From Polynucleobacter sp. MWH-CaK5 (GTDB taxonomy: Bacteria; Pseudomonadota; Gammaproteobacteria; Burkholderiales; Burkholderiaceae): a stretch of DNA of 64,000 bases. Both the position numbers and the translations under genes were made by a program. This document shows positions 24,706 to 33,203 of the stretch, in pieces (position 1 is the stretch's first letter; each line of letters begins with the position of its first letter). The notes beneath the pieces were generated by a model. The model did no database searches and was not told where the DNA came from. It worked only from the letters and a program-made list of their open reading frames with translations. The stretch is taken from NCBI RefSeq assembly GCF_018687615.1, contig NZ_CP061299.1, positions 1,597,433 through 1,661,432 of the forward strand, written 5' to 3'.

Positions 24706-25742
24706 CACACAGACTCCTTATAAGCATTCCAGCGACGACTTGGTCTCTTTGCAACAGCATCCGCGATTGCCTTGATGTGCGCAGGCGTTGTGCCGCAGCA
24801 GCCACCCACCAAATTCACCAAACCATCTTTAGAAAACTCATCTAACAATCTAGATGTCATTTCTGGTGTTTCATCAAAGCCTGTGTCACTCATTGGATTA
24901 GGCAGGCCTGCGTTGGGGTAACAAGAAACAGCGACATCACATACTTTTGCCAGCTCAGCAATGTATGGACGCATCAGCGTTGCACCTAAAGCGCAATTAA
25001 GGCCAAACGTTAATGGTTTGGCATGACGCAAGCTATTCCAAAACGCTTCAACTGTTTGACCAGACAAAATACGTCCAGACGCATCTGTCACGGTTCCAGA
25101 AATCATGATCGGCAAACGAACCTGCTGCTCTTCAAAAAACTCATCAATCGCAAATAAAGCAGCTTTTGCATTCAAGGTATCGAAAATTGTTTCAACCAAA
25201 AACACATCGGCGCCACCCTCATACAAAGCCTCAACCTGCTCTTTGTAGGCTTGACGCAATTGCTCAAATGTCACGTTTCTAACAGCCGGGTCATTCACGT
25301 CTGGAGAAATGCTCGCCGTCTTTGGTGTTGGTCCTACTGCACCAGCAACAAATCTTGGTTTGTCAGGTGTTGAAAATTCATCACAAGCCTGTTTCGCTAA
25401 TTTTGCTGCAGCCAAATTCATTTCTCTGGCCAATTCAGGCATTTTGTAATCGTCTTGCGCAATGGTTGTTGCGCCGAATGTATTTGTTTCAATTAAATCT
25501 GCACCCGCCGCCAAATATTGACGGTGAATATCTAAAATGATTTCAGGATGAGTGATATTGAGTAGCTCGTTATTACCTTTTAAATCAATCGCATGATTTT
25601 CAAAACGAGTTAACTCTGGCAAACCGCGGTATTGCTGCTCATTTAATTTGCGTTGTTGAATCATGGTGCCCATGGCACCATCCAAGACCAAAATACGGTC
25701 TTTTAATAATTGGGGCAAGTTTGCGCCGCGGGTATAAAGCAT
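24705..25742 (-). CDS. Methionine synthase homocysteine-binding subunit (split MetH N-terminal domain)
   Basis: A 345-residue homocysteine S-methyltransferase domain. It begins LKDRILVLDGAMGTMIQ and has the three zinc-binding cysteines: one in FGLNCALGA (about 249) and the pair in GGCCGTTP near 314. In E. coli this is the first domain of one long MetH chain; here, as in many Burkholderiales, it is a separate gene coupled to the rest. The junction is a clean TGATG overlap with complete domain boundaries, so it is a genuine split and not a frameshift. It is divergent from phaM. Confidence 0.94.
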   Translation of the reverse strand: MLYTRGANLPQLLKDRILVLDGAMGTMIQQRKLNEQQYRGLPELTRFENHAIDLKGNNELLNITHPEIILDIHRQYLAAGADLIETNTFGATTIAQDDYKMPELAREMNLAAAKLAKQACDEFSTPDKPRFVAGAVGPTPKTASISPDVNDPAVRNVTFEQLRQAYKEQVEALYEGGADVFLVETIFDTLNAKAALFAIDEFFEEQQVRLPIMISGTVTDASGRILSGQTVEAFWNSLRHAKPLTFGLNCALGATLMRPYIAELAKVCDVAVSCYPNAGLPNPMSDTGFDETPEMTSRLLDEFSKDGLVNLVGGCCGTTPAHIKAIADAVAKRPSRRWNAYKESV

Positions 25743-25855
25743 AAGTAAAACTCTTATTTGGCCGCAAATGATTGCGACAAATTGATTAAACCTATATTTT
25801 ATCGGTATTACGTATATTTATCTGATTACATTAACTTTTTTATTTGGGGGTCACA

Positions 25856-26317
25856 ATGTTTGGAGCGATGCCAGATTTCAATCAAAGTCTAGAAATGTTC
25901 AAAACCATGTGGGGTAATTCCCCCACCCCTGGCGATATGTCAGGCTTTGGGGCTGGAATTGGGGGCGGTGCCGGCATGCCTACCTTGGATATTGAAGAGC
26001 TTGATAAGCGGATTCAGGACCTTAAAAGCGTTGAAAACTGGCTCCAACTCAACATGAACGTCTTGCGCAGCACGATTCAAGGCCTGGAAGTACAAAGAGC
26101 CACTTTGGCGGCCTTGAAGAGCTTTAGTGCTGCAATGACCCCAGAAGCATTGGCTGAAGCCACCAAAGCAGCCCAAAAAGCCGCCAGCCAGGCAACCCAA
26201 GCAGCCTCTGATATGGCCACCGAAATGGCTTCGGGCAGCTTTACCGGCAAGAAAACCTCAAAACCCCGTCAGAGCAAACCTCGCGCAACAAGTACCCGCC
26301 GCGCCAAAGGTGATTAA
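25856..26317 (+). CDS. phaM: PhaM-like polyhydroxyalkanoate granule regulatory protein
   Basis: About 153 residues. It opens with MFGAMPDFNQSLEMFKTMWG, the hallmark start of PhaM proteins. A helical region at about 45-90 follows (LDKRIQDLKSVENWLQLNMNVL), then an Ala-rich helix and a basic tail KPRQSKPRATSTRRAKG reminiscent of histone-like DNA-binding tails. PhaM in Cupriavidus activates PHA synthase and tethers PHB granules to the nucleoid, which fits the two halves. The ATG at 25856 follows a GGGGGT ribosome site. The 3' end overlaps the convergent hydrolase gene by 77 bases. No PHA synthase gene lies in this window. Confidence 0.85.
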   Translation: MFGAMPDFNQSLEMFKTMWGNSPTPGDMSGFGAGIGGGAGMPTLDIEELDKRIQDLKSVENWLQLNMNVLRSTIQGLEVQRATLAALKSFSAAMTPEALAEATKAAQKAASQATQAASDMATEMASGSFTGKKTSKPRQSKPRATSTRRAKGD

Positions 26318-27299
26318 GGTGGGCGATGGCCTCGCCCATCGCAAAGGTTAACTGATGCAAATCCAACTCCCGCTTGAATAAAACCGGGACTAAATCCCTG
26401 GCACTTTGAGGGCTGCTCTTGCAGGCCTCCAAAGTGTCAGCCAATCGATCTCGATGATGGTCATGAAGTTGTTCAATGCGCACATGCAGCCCCTTAAAAG
26501 GCTTTCCGTGGGACGGCAAAACCAAAGCATCCTCTGGTAATTGCTTTAAAGAAGTCAGTGACTCCAAATAAAGACCCAATGGATCTGCATCAGGCTCCGT
26601 ATCAAAAACGCTGACGTTGGTTGAAATGCGCGGCAAAACCATGTCCCCAGAAATCAATGTTTGTGTTTTATCGCACCACAAACATGCATGCTCTGGCGCG
26701 TGACCATAGCCAACCAATACCTGCCAATCTTGCCCACCAATCTGAATAAGCTCTTGATCCATGATTCTTCTGAATCTTGGAGGAACCGAGGGAACCATAT
26801 TGCTGAAATAATTTGCTCTGGCCCGAATCTTTATCAAGTCTTCTTCATTGGCTAGGCCATGACGCGCAAAATGATCTGCAGCTCCACCGCCACCTGCGAC
26901 CGATCCAACTTCTGAACCCCTTGGATCAGACAACCATTTTGCTAAAACATAATCCGTCATCGTCATCCACAAAGGAGCCGACCATTTTTCTGATAGCCAA
27001 GAAGCCAAACCAATGTGGTCAGGGTGCATGTGAGTCACAATGATTCTCACGATGGGTAGATTTTCTAGCTCAGCATCAAAAATATTGAGCCATGCATCTT
27101 TAATAGCTTGGTTAGATACCCCACAATCTACCAAAGTCCAACCATCTCGCCCCTCGAAGCAATCCCTGATCAACCATAAATTAATGTGATCCAAAGCAAA
27201 AGGCAGAGGCATGCGCACCCACTTCAAGCCAGCATGAATCTCCTGCGTTGCACCGGTCTTAGGCATCTGATCATCAAATGGATAAATAATTTTTTTCAT
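26241..27299 (-). CDS. Metallo-beta-lactamase-fold hydrolase
   Basis: A 352-residue MBL-fold protein with the metal motif THMHPDHIG at about 89-97, a later GYGHAPEHACLW supplying a further histidine, and GD in TLISGDMVLPR. The C-terminal HGKPFKGLHVRIEQLHDHHRDRL belongs to the LACTB2-like/glyoxalase II-like group with a winged-helix tail. Such enzymes hydrolyse thioesters or act on RNA; the substrate here is not evident. The 77-base 3' overlap with phaM is unusually long for two real genes, but both frames are well supported. Confidence 0.85.
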   Translation of the reverse strand: MKKIIYPFDDQMPKTGATQEIHAGLKWVRMPLPFALDHINLWLIRDCFEGRDGWTLVDCGVSNQAIKDAWLNIFDAELENLPIVRIIVTHMHPDHIGLASWLSEKWSAPLWMTMTDYVLAKWLSDPRGSEVGSVAGGGGAADHFARHGLANEEDLIKIRARANYFSNMVPSVPPRFRRIMDQELIQIGGQDWQVLVGYGHAPEHACLWCDKTQTLISGDMVLPRISTNVSVFDTEPDADPLGLYLESLTSLKQLPEDALVLPSHGKPFKGLHVRIEQLHDHHRDRLADTLEACKSSPQSARDLVPVLFKRELDLHQLTFAMGEAIAHLNHLWRGGYLLREVCSDGVLRFSCR

Positions 27300-27405
27300 A
27301 CCAATTTATAAGTTTTTTAAAACACTCGTATCAACTACCTGTAATATTCATCTATCAACATCCGTGACACATCATGATGTTCAATTAACACCGAAAATTA
27401 AGCCC

Positions 27406-28080
27406 ATGATTACATCTAACAATCCTTATATTCTTAGCAAGCTTCTTGAGAACAATAAAGAGTGGGTTGACTCAGTGACCAAAAGCGATCCTGATTACTT
27501 TAGCAGACTTGTGCATCAACAAGCGCCTGAATATTTATGGATTGGCTGCTCAGACTCTCGCGTTCCTGCCAACCAAATCACAGGCCTCGCTCCTGGTGAA
27601 GTATTTGTTCATCGCAATATTGCCAACGTGGTTGTTCACACCGACCTCAACGCACTATCAGTTATTCAGTTTGCCGTTGATCAAATCAAAGTGAAACACA
27701 TCATTGTGGTCGGACACTATGGTTGCTCAGGCGTGAAAGCTGCACAAATAAAAGCCAGAATTGGTTTGGCCGATAACTGGATCAGGCATGTTCAAGATGT
27801 TCAAGATAAACACGGCAAATATTTAGGGCAAGTTTTAAGAGAATCAGATCAGTTTGATAAGTTATGCGAATTGAATGTGATTGAGCAAGTCATGAATGTT
27901 TGCCAAACCACGAGCGTTCAAGATGCTTGGGCCAGAAATCAGGAAGTCACTGTGCACGGCTGGATTTATGACCTAAAAGATGGACAGGTACGAGACCTTG
28001 GTATCAGCATCAAAAATGCCGATGAATTAAATGCTCGCTATCAAACAATCCTAGAAAAAAATTACCCCCAAAGTGAATAA
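27406..28080 (+). CDS. can: Beta-class carbonic anhydrase
   Basis: About 224 residues from the ATG at 27406. Zinc ligands are visible in CSDSRVPA (Cys and the Asp-Arg dyad, about 42-49) and in HYGCSGV (His and Cys, about 99-105). HRNIANVV is also conserved. It interconverts CO2 and bicarbonate in the cytosol and supplies carboxylases. An in-frame GTG at 27364 would add 14 residues that are not typical for the family. It overlaps the DUF1289 gene by 8 bases. Confidence 0.94.
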   Translation: MITSNNPYILSKLLENNKEWVDSVTKSDPDYFSRLVHQQAPEYLWIGCSDSRVPANQITGLAPGEVFVHRNIANVVVHTDLNALSVIQFAVDQIKVKHIIVVGHYGCSGVKAAQIKARIGLADNWIRHVQDVQDKHGKYLGQVLRESDQFDKLCELNVIEQVMNVCQTTSVQDAWARNQEVTVHGWIYDLKDGQVRDLGISIKNADELNARYQTILEKNYPQSE

Positions 28081-28267
28081 GCCAGAAATTATTAAGCGTC
28101 CAGAATCACCCTGCATTAATTTATGCACCATGGATGATGAAGACCGCTATTGTTTGGGTTGCCATCGAACCCTTGATGAAATTGCTCTATGGTCAAGTCT
28201 TGATCAAGAAGAAAAAGAATCGGTTTGGCTACTTCTTGAAGAGCGCTCAAACTTAAAGACTAAATAA
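28073..28267 (+). CDS. DUF1289 family small Cys protein
   Basis: A 64-residue protein with four clustered cysteines in SPCINLCTMDDEDRYCLGC, the DUF1289 signature, which suggests a small metal or Fe-S site. The GTG start at 28073 overlaps the carbonic anhydrase stop by 8 bases. The function is unknown in the family. A strong terminator follows at 28301. Confidence 0.85.
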   Translation: MNKPEIIKRPESPCINLCTMDDEDRYCLGCHRTLDEIALWSSLDQEEKESVWLLLEERSNLKTK

Positions 28268-28300
28268 ATACCCATCTATAAATAAAGATGTAGAAACAAT

Positions 28301-28340
28301 TTGGCCCCACCTACCAATAGGTAGATGGGGCCAATTTTTT
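28301..28340 (+). terminator. Rho-independent terminator after the can-DUF1289 unit
   Basis: TTGGCCCCA-C-CTACC, loop AATA, GGTAG-A-TGGGGCCAA, then six T. The stem has 14 pairs with one mismatch. On the other strand a weaker T-rich stretch follows, so it may also stop the convergent tctC transcript. Confidence 0.9.
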
Positions 28341-28367
28341 ACTGCAGTTATCTAATTAAATAACTAA

Positions 28368-29351
28368 TTAATCTGCGTAAACGCCAGCCTTCTTGATGAT
28401 TGGAGTCCACAAATCAATTTGAGATTTCAAATGAGCTTTGTGACCAGCAGCACTAGAATTCTTTGCATTAGGAATATTAGCGCCTAAGTCAGCCATCTTA
28501 GCTTTGTAGCCAGCATCGTTGATACCTGCTTGAAGAGCAGCAGAAATCTTGTCAGTTGCATCCTTAGGAGTTCCCTTTGGCGCATAAACACCGTGCCAAA
28601 CGTTCACTTCAAAGTTCTTCAAACCTTGCTCATGCATTGTTGGAATGTCTTTGAATGCAGCAATACGTTGCATTGTTGTTGCACCATAAGACTTCACTGA
28701 ACCTGCCTTCAGTTGGCCTGCCAAGTTTGTTGTTTGATCGCACATCAATTGAACTTGACCACCAATCAAATCTGTCAAAGCCGGGCCAGTACCTTTGTAT
28801 GGAACAGTTGTCATGTCTTGCTGAATAGCGCTCATGAACAACAATCCGCATAGGTGTGAAGCAGAACCAAGACCAGCATTTGCATAGTTAACTTTAGTTC
28901 CGTTTGCTTTGATGTAAGCAAGCAATTCAGTTAAGTTTTTAGCTGGCAAATCCTTGTTAGCAACCATCACCATTGGCACATCTGCAACCATTCCAAGGTG
29001 CTCAAAATCTGTCATTGGATCGTAGCCCAAGTTTTTGTACAAACCTGGAGCTGTTGACATACCAATGTGATGAATCAACACGGTATAACCATCTTTAGGG
29101 GCATTCATTACTTTTTTAGCAGCAATCGTACCGCCAGCACCTGGTGAGTTATCAATGATCACCTGCTGTTTTAATGTCTTACCCATTGCTAAAGCAATTT
29201 CACGAGCAACTTTGTCTGTTGGACCACCAGCAGCAAATGGAACAACCATTGTTACTGGCTTGTCAGCTGGGAATGCTGCGTGTGCGCCAGCAGAAAGGCT
29301 GCCAGCGATAATACCTACTGCCAACATGGCATGACGAATACTTTTCTTCAT
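28368..29351 (-). CDS. Bug/TctC-family periplasmic tricarboxylate-type solute-binding protein
   Basis: A 327-residue secreted protein with a signal peptide ending SAGAHA/AF. The mature start FPADKPVTMVVPFAAGGPTD and later DNSPGAGGTIAAKKV are the signatures of the Bug (TctC) family, which bind carboxylates for tripartite TctABC carriers. Burkholderiales carry many orphan copies, and here too no TctA or TctB gene is adjacent. The ligand cannot be inferred. It is a single-gene unit bounded by the terminator at 28301 and a non-coding stretch of about 180 bases (29352-29534) in which I see nothing beyond likely promoter sequence. Confidence 0.92.
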   Translation of the reverse strand: MKKSIRHAMLAVGIIAGSLSAGAHAAFPADKPVTMVVPFAAGGPTDKVAREIALAMGKTLKQQVIIDNSPGAGGTIAAKKVMNAPKDGYTVLIHHIGMSTAPGLYKNLGYDPMTDFEHLGMVADVPMVMVANKDLPAKNLTELLAYIKANGTKVNYANAGLGSASHLCGLLFMSAIQQDMTTVPYKGTGPALTDLIGGQVQLMCDQTTNLAGQLKAGSVKSYGATTMQRIAAFKDIPTMHEQGLKNFEVNVWHGVYAPKGTPKDATDKISAALQAGINDAGYKAKMADLGANIPNAKNSSAAGHKAHLKSQIDLWTPIIKKAGVYAD

Positions 29352-29534
29352 AAATATCTCCTATATGGTTGTTGCCGTAAAAGAAGCAAATCAACAATAC
29401 GATTGTAAGGAATTATTAAGAAAAATCACCAAAAGTAATTCTGAAATAGACTGGTATTTACCCTAGGGTTGCCGAATTTACTTGATAAATCAGGGATTCC
29501 GACAGTTTCAAAACCCATGTCTAACTTAAGGGAT

Positions 29535-29963
29535 TTACTCAGGGAGACTCATGCCAAGCAGGTGGTCTGATGTGATGGTGACTTTTTCTTTGATGGCACG
29601 TTTGGCAATTTTTAAGACTTGCTTATCTTTGCTGATCAAAGCAGATGGTCTAAGACTGTAGGCCAAGTTAATGAACACTTGATCATCGCGGTCTTTACAT
29701 TTCCATGGCGCTTGGCAAAGCTCATCATCAGAAATGATTCTTGCCCAATTTTTCCATTGCTCACTGATGAGCTGTTGCTGATCTTTATCTAAAGAAAATT
29801 GTTCTCGTCCGATAACGTCCAGAAACTCTGCAAAAGTTTTTTCAGTGGCAACGGCGTCTAATTGTTTGGCATCAAGAGCTGCTCGCAAAGGATGGGCTCG
29901 TTCATCATCAAATACCAAAACATCCAAAAGAATATTGGTATCTAAAACAATGGTTGGCTTCAC
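29535..29963 (-). CDS. PIN-domain protein, putative RNase (COG1569 type)
   Basis: A 142-residue PIN domain. Acidic residues for the metal centre are present: D8 in VLDTNILLDVL, a glutamate in KTFAEFLDVI (about 45), and the C-terminal KDRDDQVFINLA cluster near 95. The family is usually annotated as a toxin of a toxin-antitoxin pair. No antitoxin-like gene adjoins it. Instead its ATG overlaps the glmS stop by 4 bases, so it is translated as the last gene of glmU-glmS-PIN. A housekeeping RNA-processing role is therefore as plausible as toxicity. Confidence 0.82.
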   Translation of the reverse strand: MKPTIVLDTNILLDVLVFDDERAHPLRAALDAKQLDAVATEKTFAEFLDVIGREQFSLDKDQQQLISEQWKNWARIISDDELCQAPWKCKDRDDQVFINLAYSLRPSALISKDKQVLKIAKRAIKEKVTITSDHLLGMSLPE

Positions 29964-31780
29964 TCCACCGTCACCGATTTTGCAAGATTACGAGGCTTAT
30001 CAACATCAGTGCCTCTGGCGCATGCCGTGTGGTACGCCAGCAATTGAAGTGGGATGACGTGCAAGATAGGTGATAAATCACCATAGTGCTCAGGCATGCG
30101 AATCACATGGATGCCATCTTCAGCACGTATTTGTGTATCGCTATCGGCAAAAACAAACAGCTTTCCGCCACGCGCTTTCACCTCTTGCATATTCGACTTG
30201 AGCTTTTCTAACAAAGCGTCATTGGGTGCCACTGTCACTACTGGCATTTGTTCTGTGACCAATGCCAACGGCCCATGCTTTAACTCTCCAGCAGGATAAG
30301 CTTCTGCATGGATATAAGAAATTTCTTTTAACTTGAGCGCACCCTCAAGTGCGATTGGATAGTGAAGACCACGCCCTAAAAATAAAGCGTTTTCACATTG
30401 AGCAAAAGCCTCGCTCCATGCAATGATTTGTGGCTCAAGGGCCAGCACTGCATGAATCGCTGAAGGCAAATGACGCAAATGATTGAAGGCGTTCCGCTCT
30501 TGCTCAATCGTTAAACAGTTTTTATTTTTCGCTAAAGATAAAGCCAACAAATACAAACCAACCAATTGAGTCGTGAAAGCTTTGGTTGAAGCAACGCCGA
30601 TCTCTGTGCCAGCATGCGTTAAGAATTGATACTTTGTTTCTCGAACCATCGCACTGGTCGCCACGTTACAAACTGCCAGAGTTTCTTGATGACCCAAGGA
30701 TTGAGCATGTCTTAATGCTGCCAAGGTGTCCGCTGTTTCTCCTGATTGAGAAACCACCACAACCAAGGCGCGAGGATTCGGCACAGTTTTGCGATACCTG
30801 TATTCACTGGCAATCTCAACTTGAGTTGAAATACCTGCCACATCTTCAATCCAATACTTAGCCGTGCTCGCTGCGTAATAACTGGTGCCACAAGCCAAAA
30901 TCAAAACACTGTCAATGTTTTTCCAATCAACTTGCTTGGCGCCAAACAAACTGAGCTCAGCAGACTCTGCATGACCCAAAGTATCTGCAACAGCGCGCGG
31001 CTGCTCAAAAATCTCTTTTTGCATGTAGTGTTGATATGGGCCTAAATCAACTTCAGCACTTTGCGTTGGCACTGGCTTTTTAGTTCGCTCTTGAACTTTG
31101 CCAGACACATCGGTGATGATGACTTGATCTGTTGTTAAAACAGCGATGTCACCTTCTTCTAAGTACGCCATCATGCTGGCATGATCAGACACAGCCAATG
31201 CGTCTGAAGCTAAGAAATTTTCTTGATCGCCATAAGCCACCACCAATGGTGAACCAACTCGTGCACCAATCAATAAACCTGGCGCATCTTTGGCAATCAC
31301 AGCAATCGCATAAGCACCGTGTAACTTTGGCACAACGGCACGCACAGCTTTTGCCAAATCTCGCACAGACATGTTGATGTATGTTTGATGAATCAAATGC
31401 GCAATCACTTCGGTGTCCGTTTGAGACACAAACACATAGCCCGCGGCCTTCAATTCTTCGCGCAAGCTCTCATAATTTTCAATGATGCCGTTGTGCACCA
31501 AGCCAATCAAATCACCAGAAAAATGTGGGTGAGCGTTGACAGTGTCTGGTTTACCGTGCGTGGCCCAACGGGTGTGAGCAATACCAACATTGCCTGACAT
31601 CGTCTGACCTTGATCAGCCAAATCAGCCACTCTTGCAGTGGTGCGTGCACGCACCAACTCTTGACCACTTAATAAAGCAAAGCCACAGGAATCGTAGCCA
31701 CGATATTCAAGTCGGCGCAGACCTTCGACCAAAATACTGACGACATTTTTTTTAGAAACTGCACCAACGATCCCGCACAT
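29960..31780 (-). CDS. glmS: Glutamine--fructose-6-phosphate aminotransferase (isomerizing)
   Basis: A 606-residue enzyme making glucosamine-6-phosphate for peptidoglycan and LPS. The start is fixed at the ATG at 31780 because the processed catalytic Cys must follow Met (MCGIVGAVS). The N-terminal Ntn glutaminase (HTRWATHGKP) is followed by two SIS sugar-binding domains (ILACGTSYYAASTAKYW; SQSGETADTLAAL) and the C-terminal KPRNLAKSVTVE. It lies 42 bases downstream of glmU on the same strand. I found no glmS ribozyme in that gap. Confidence 0.97.
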   Translation of the reverse strand: MCGIVGAVSKKNVVSILVEGLRRLEYRGYDSCGFALLSGQELVRARTTARVADLADQGQTMSGNVGIAHTRWATHGKPDTVNAHPHFSGDLIGLVHNGIIENYESLREELKAAGYVFVSQTDTEVIAHLIHQTYINMSVRDLAKAVRAVVPKLHGAYAIAVIAKDAPGLLIGARVGSPLVVAYGDQENFLASDALAVSDHASMMAYLEEGDIAVLTTDQVIITDVSGKVQERTKKPVPTQSAEVDLGPYQHYMQKEIFEQPRAVADTLGHAESAELSLFGAKQVDWKNIDSVLILACGTSYYAASTAKYWIEDVAGISTQVEIASEYRYRKTVPNPRALVVVVSQSGETADTLAALRHAQSLGHQETLAVCNVATSAMVRETKYQFLTHAGTEIGVASTKAFTTQLVGLYLLALSLAKNKNCLTIEQERNAFNHLRHLPSAIHAVLALEPQIIAWSEAFAQCENALFLGRGLHYPIALEGALKLKEISYIHAEAYPAGELKHGPLALVTEQMPVVTVAPNDALLEKLKSNMQEVKARGGKLFVFADSDTQIRAEDGIHVIRMPEHYGDLSPILHVIPLQLLAYHTACARGTDVDKPRNLAKSVTVE

Positions 31781-31822
31781 GATTTTTCCTGTTCCCTTGC
31801 TTAGCAATACTTCAAAAAGTAT

Positions 31823-33190
31823 TTACTTTGATTTTTTTGTGGGCCTTTGCCAATTCAATGAAACTTGCTTGACCCTTGTGACAGTCAATTGATTGGCAGG
31901 GGCATCTTTGGTCAATGTTGTTCCAGCACCTAAGGTGGCACCTTTGCCAACAGTGACAGGAGCTACCAACTGAGTATCAGAGCCAATGAATGCCTCATCT
32001 TCAATCACTGTGCGATGTTTATTCACACCATCGTAGTTACAGGTGATGGTGCCAGCACCAATGTTTACTTTTTTACCGATGGTGGCATCGCCAACATAAG
32101 CCAAATGATTGGCTTTACTGCCTGTACCAACATCGCTATTTTTAATTTCAACAAAATTACCCACGTGAACTTCTTCGGCAAGCACTGTGCCTGGGCGCAA
32201 TCTGGCATAAGGTCCGATCACACTGCCAGCACCAACGGTTGCTTGGTCAATATGAGTGAAGGCTTGAACCTTAACGTTGGCATCAATGACAGCGTCTTTG
32301 ATCACGCAATGCGGACCAACCGATACGCCTGAACCAAGGACAACCTTTCCTTCAAAGACGCAACCGATATCAATTTGAACATCGGTGCCACATTGAAGTT
32401 CTCCACGAATATCTATGCGAGATGGATCCAATAATGTGACGCCTGACTCTAATAAACGATTGGCCAACTCGCGCTGCCAAACTCGCTCCAAGTCAGCCAA
32501 TTGAGCGCGACTATTAACGCCGACTGTTTCCCAATCATTGCTGGCTTGAGTTGTATAAACCGGAACACCTTCGGCAACTGCCAAAGCAATCACGTCGGTC
32601 AAGTAGTACTCGCCCTGCGCATTGTTTGGCTTCAATTCTTTTAACCAGCCTTTTAATTTCTCAGTTGGCAACGCCATGAAGCCAGTATTAATTTCAGTGA
32701 TTTGACGAATCTCGGCGCTGGCATCCTTTTCTTCAACAATCCCGGATACATCGCCATCTTGATTGCGCAGTATTCGTCCATAACCGGTTGGGTTGGCCAT
32801 ATGTTGAGTCAACAAACCAAGGCCGCCAGATGCTGCCAACCCTGCCAACTGTTGCAAGGTTTGGGTCTGTATCAAGGGCACATCCCCATAAAGGATCAAT
32901 GTCACTGGATCATCAGATAATTGATCGCAGGCCTGTAAAACAGCGTGGCCAGTGCCTTTTTGCTCTGACTGAAGGGCTGTTTTGGCTTGAAATGCTGTTT
33001 TTGAGAGAAATTCTTGAACAAATTCACCGCCATGCCCCAGAACGAGGATGGTTCGATGCTCGCCCTCCAAGGCTTTGGCACTGGTGAGTACGTGCTCAAG
33101 CATGGGCCGTCCGGCGATTGGATGGAGCACCTTGGGAAGCGTTGACCGCATGCGCTTTCCCTGTCCAGCAGCTAATATGACAATATTCAT
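31823..33190 (-). CDS. glmU: Bifunctional UDP-N-acetylglucosamine pyrophosphorylase / glucosamine-1-phosphate N-acetyltransferase
   Basis: A 455-residue bifunctional enzyme for the last two steps to UDP-GlcNAc. The N-terminal uridylyltransferase carries LAAGQGKRMRSTLPKVL (6-22). The C-terminal left-handed beta-helix shows hexapeptide repeats from about 255, with YARLRPGT, VGNFVEIKNS and the acetyl-CoA-binding GAGTITCNYDG. The length equals the usual 456. It precedes glmS, a common operon pair, and is divergent from the DUF6279 gene with 13 bases between start codons. Confidence 0.97.
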   Translation of the reverse strand: MNIVILAAGQGKRMRSTLPKVLHPIAGRPMLEHVLTSAKALEGEHRTILVLGHGGEFVQEFLSKTAFQAKTALQSEQKGTGHAVLQACDQLSDDPVTLILYGDVPLIQTQTLQQLAGLAASGGLGLLTQHMANPTGYGRILRNQDGDVSGIVEEKDASAEIRQITEINTGFMALPTEKLKGWLKELKPNNAQGEYYLTDVIALAVAEGVPVYTTQASNDWETVGVNSRAQLADLERVWQRELANRLLESGVTLLDPSRIDIRGELQCGTDVQIDIGCVFEGKVVLGSGVSVGPHCVIKDAVIDANVKVQAFTHIDQATVGAGSVIGPYARLRPGTVLAEEVHVGNFVEIKNSDVGTGSKANHLAYVGDATIGKKVNIGAGTITCNYDGVNKHRTVIEDEAFIGSDTQLVAPVTVGKGATLGAGTTLTKDAPANQLTVTRVKQVSLNWQRPTKKSK

Positions 33191-33203
33191 TAATAATAAT
33201 TAT

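Noticed and set aside
24705..24710. Frameshift breaking metH
   Set aside because: The stop and start overlap cleanly at a domain border and both products are complete, so it is a natural split.
31781..31822. glmS ribozyme or amino-sugar switch between glmU and glmS
   Set aside because: The 42-base gap is far too short and shows no structure.
33048..33203. N-terminal extension of the DUF6279 lipoprotein
   Set aside because: It lies antisense to glmU and would bury the lipoprotein signal peptide internally.
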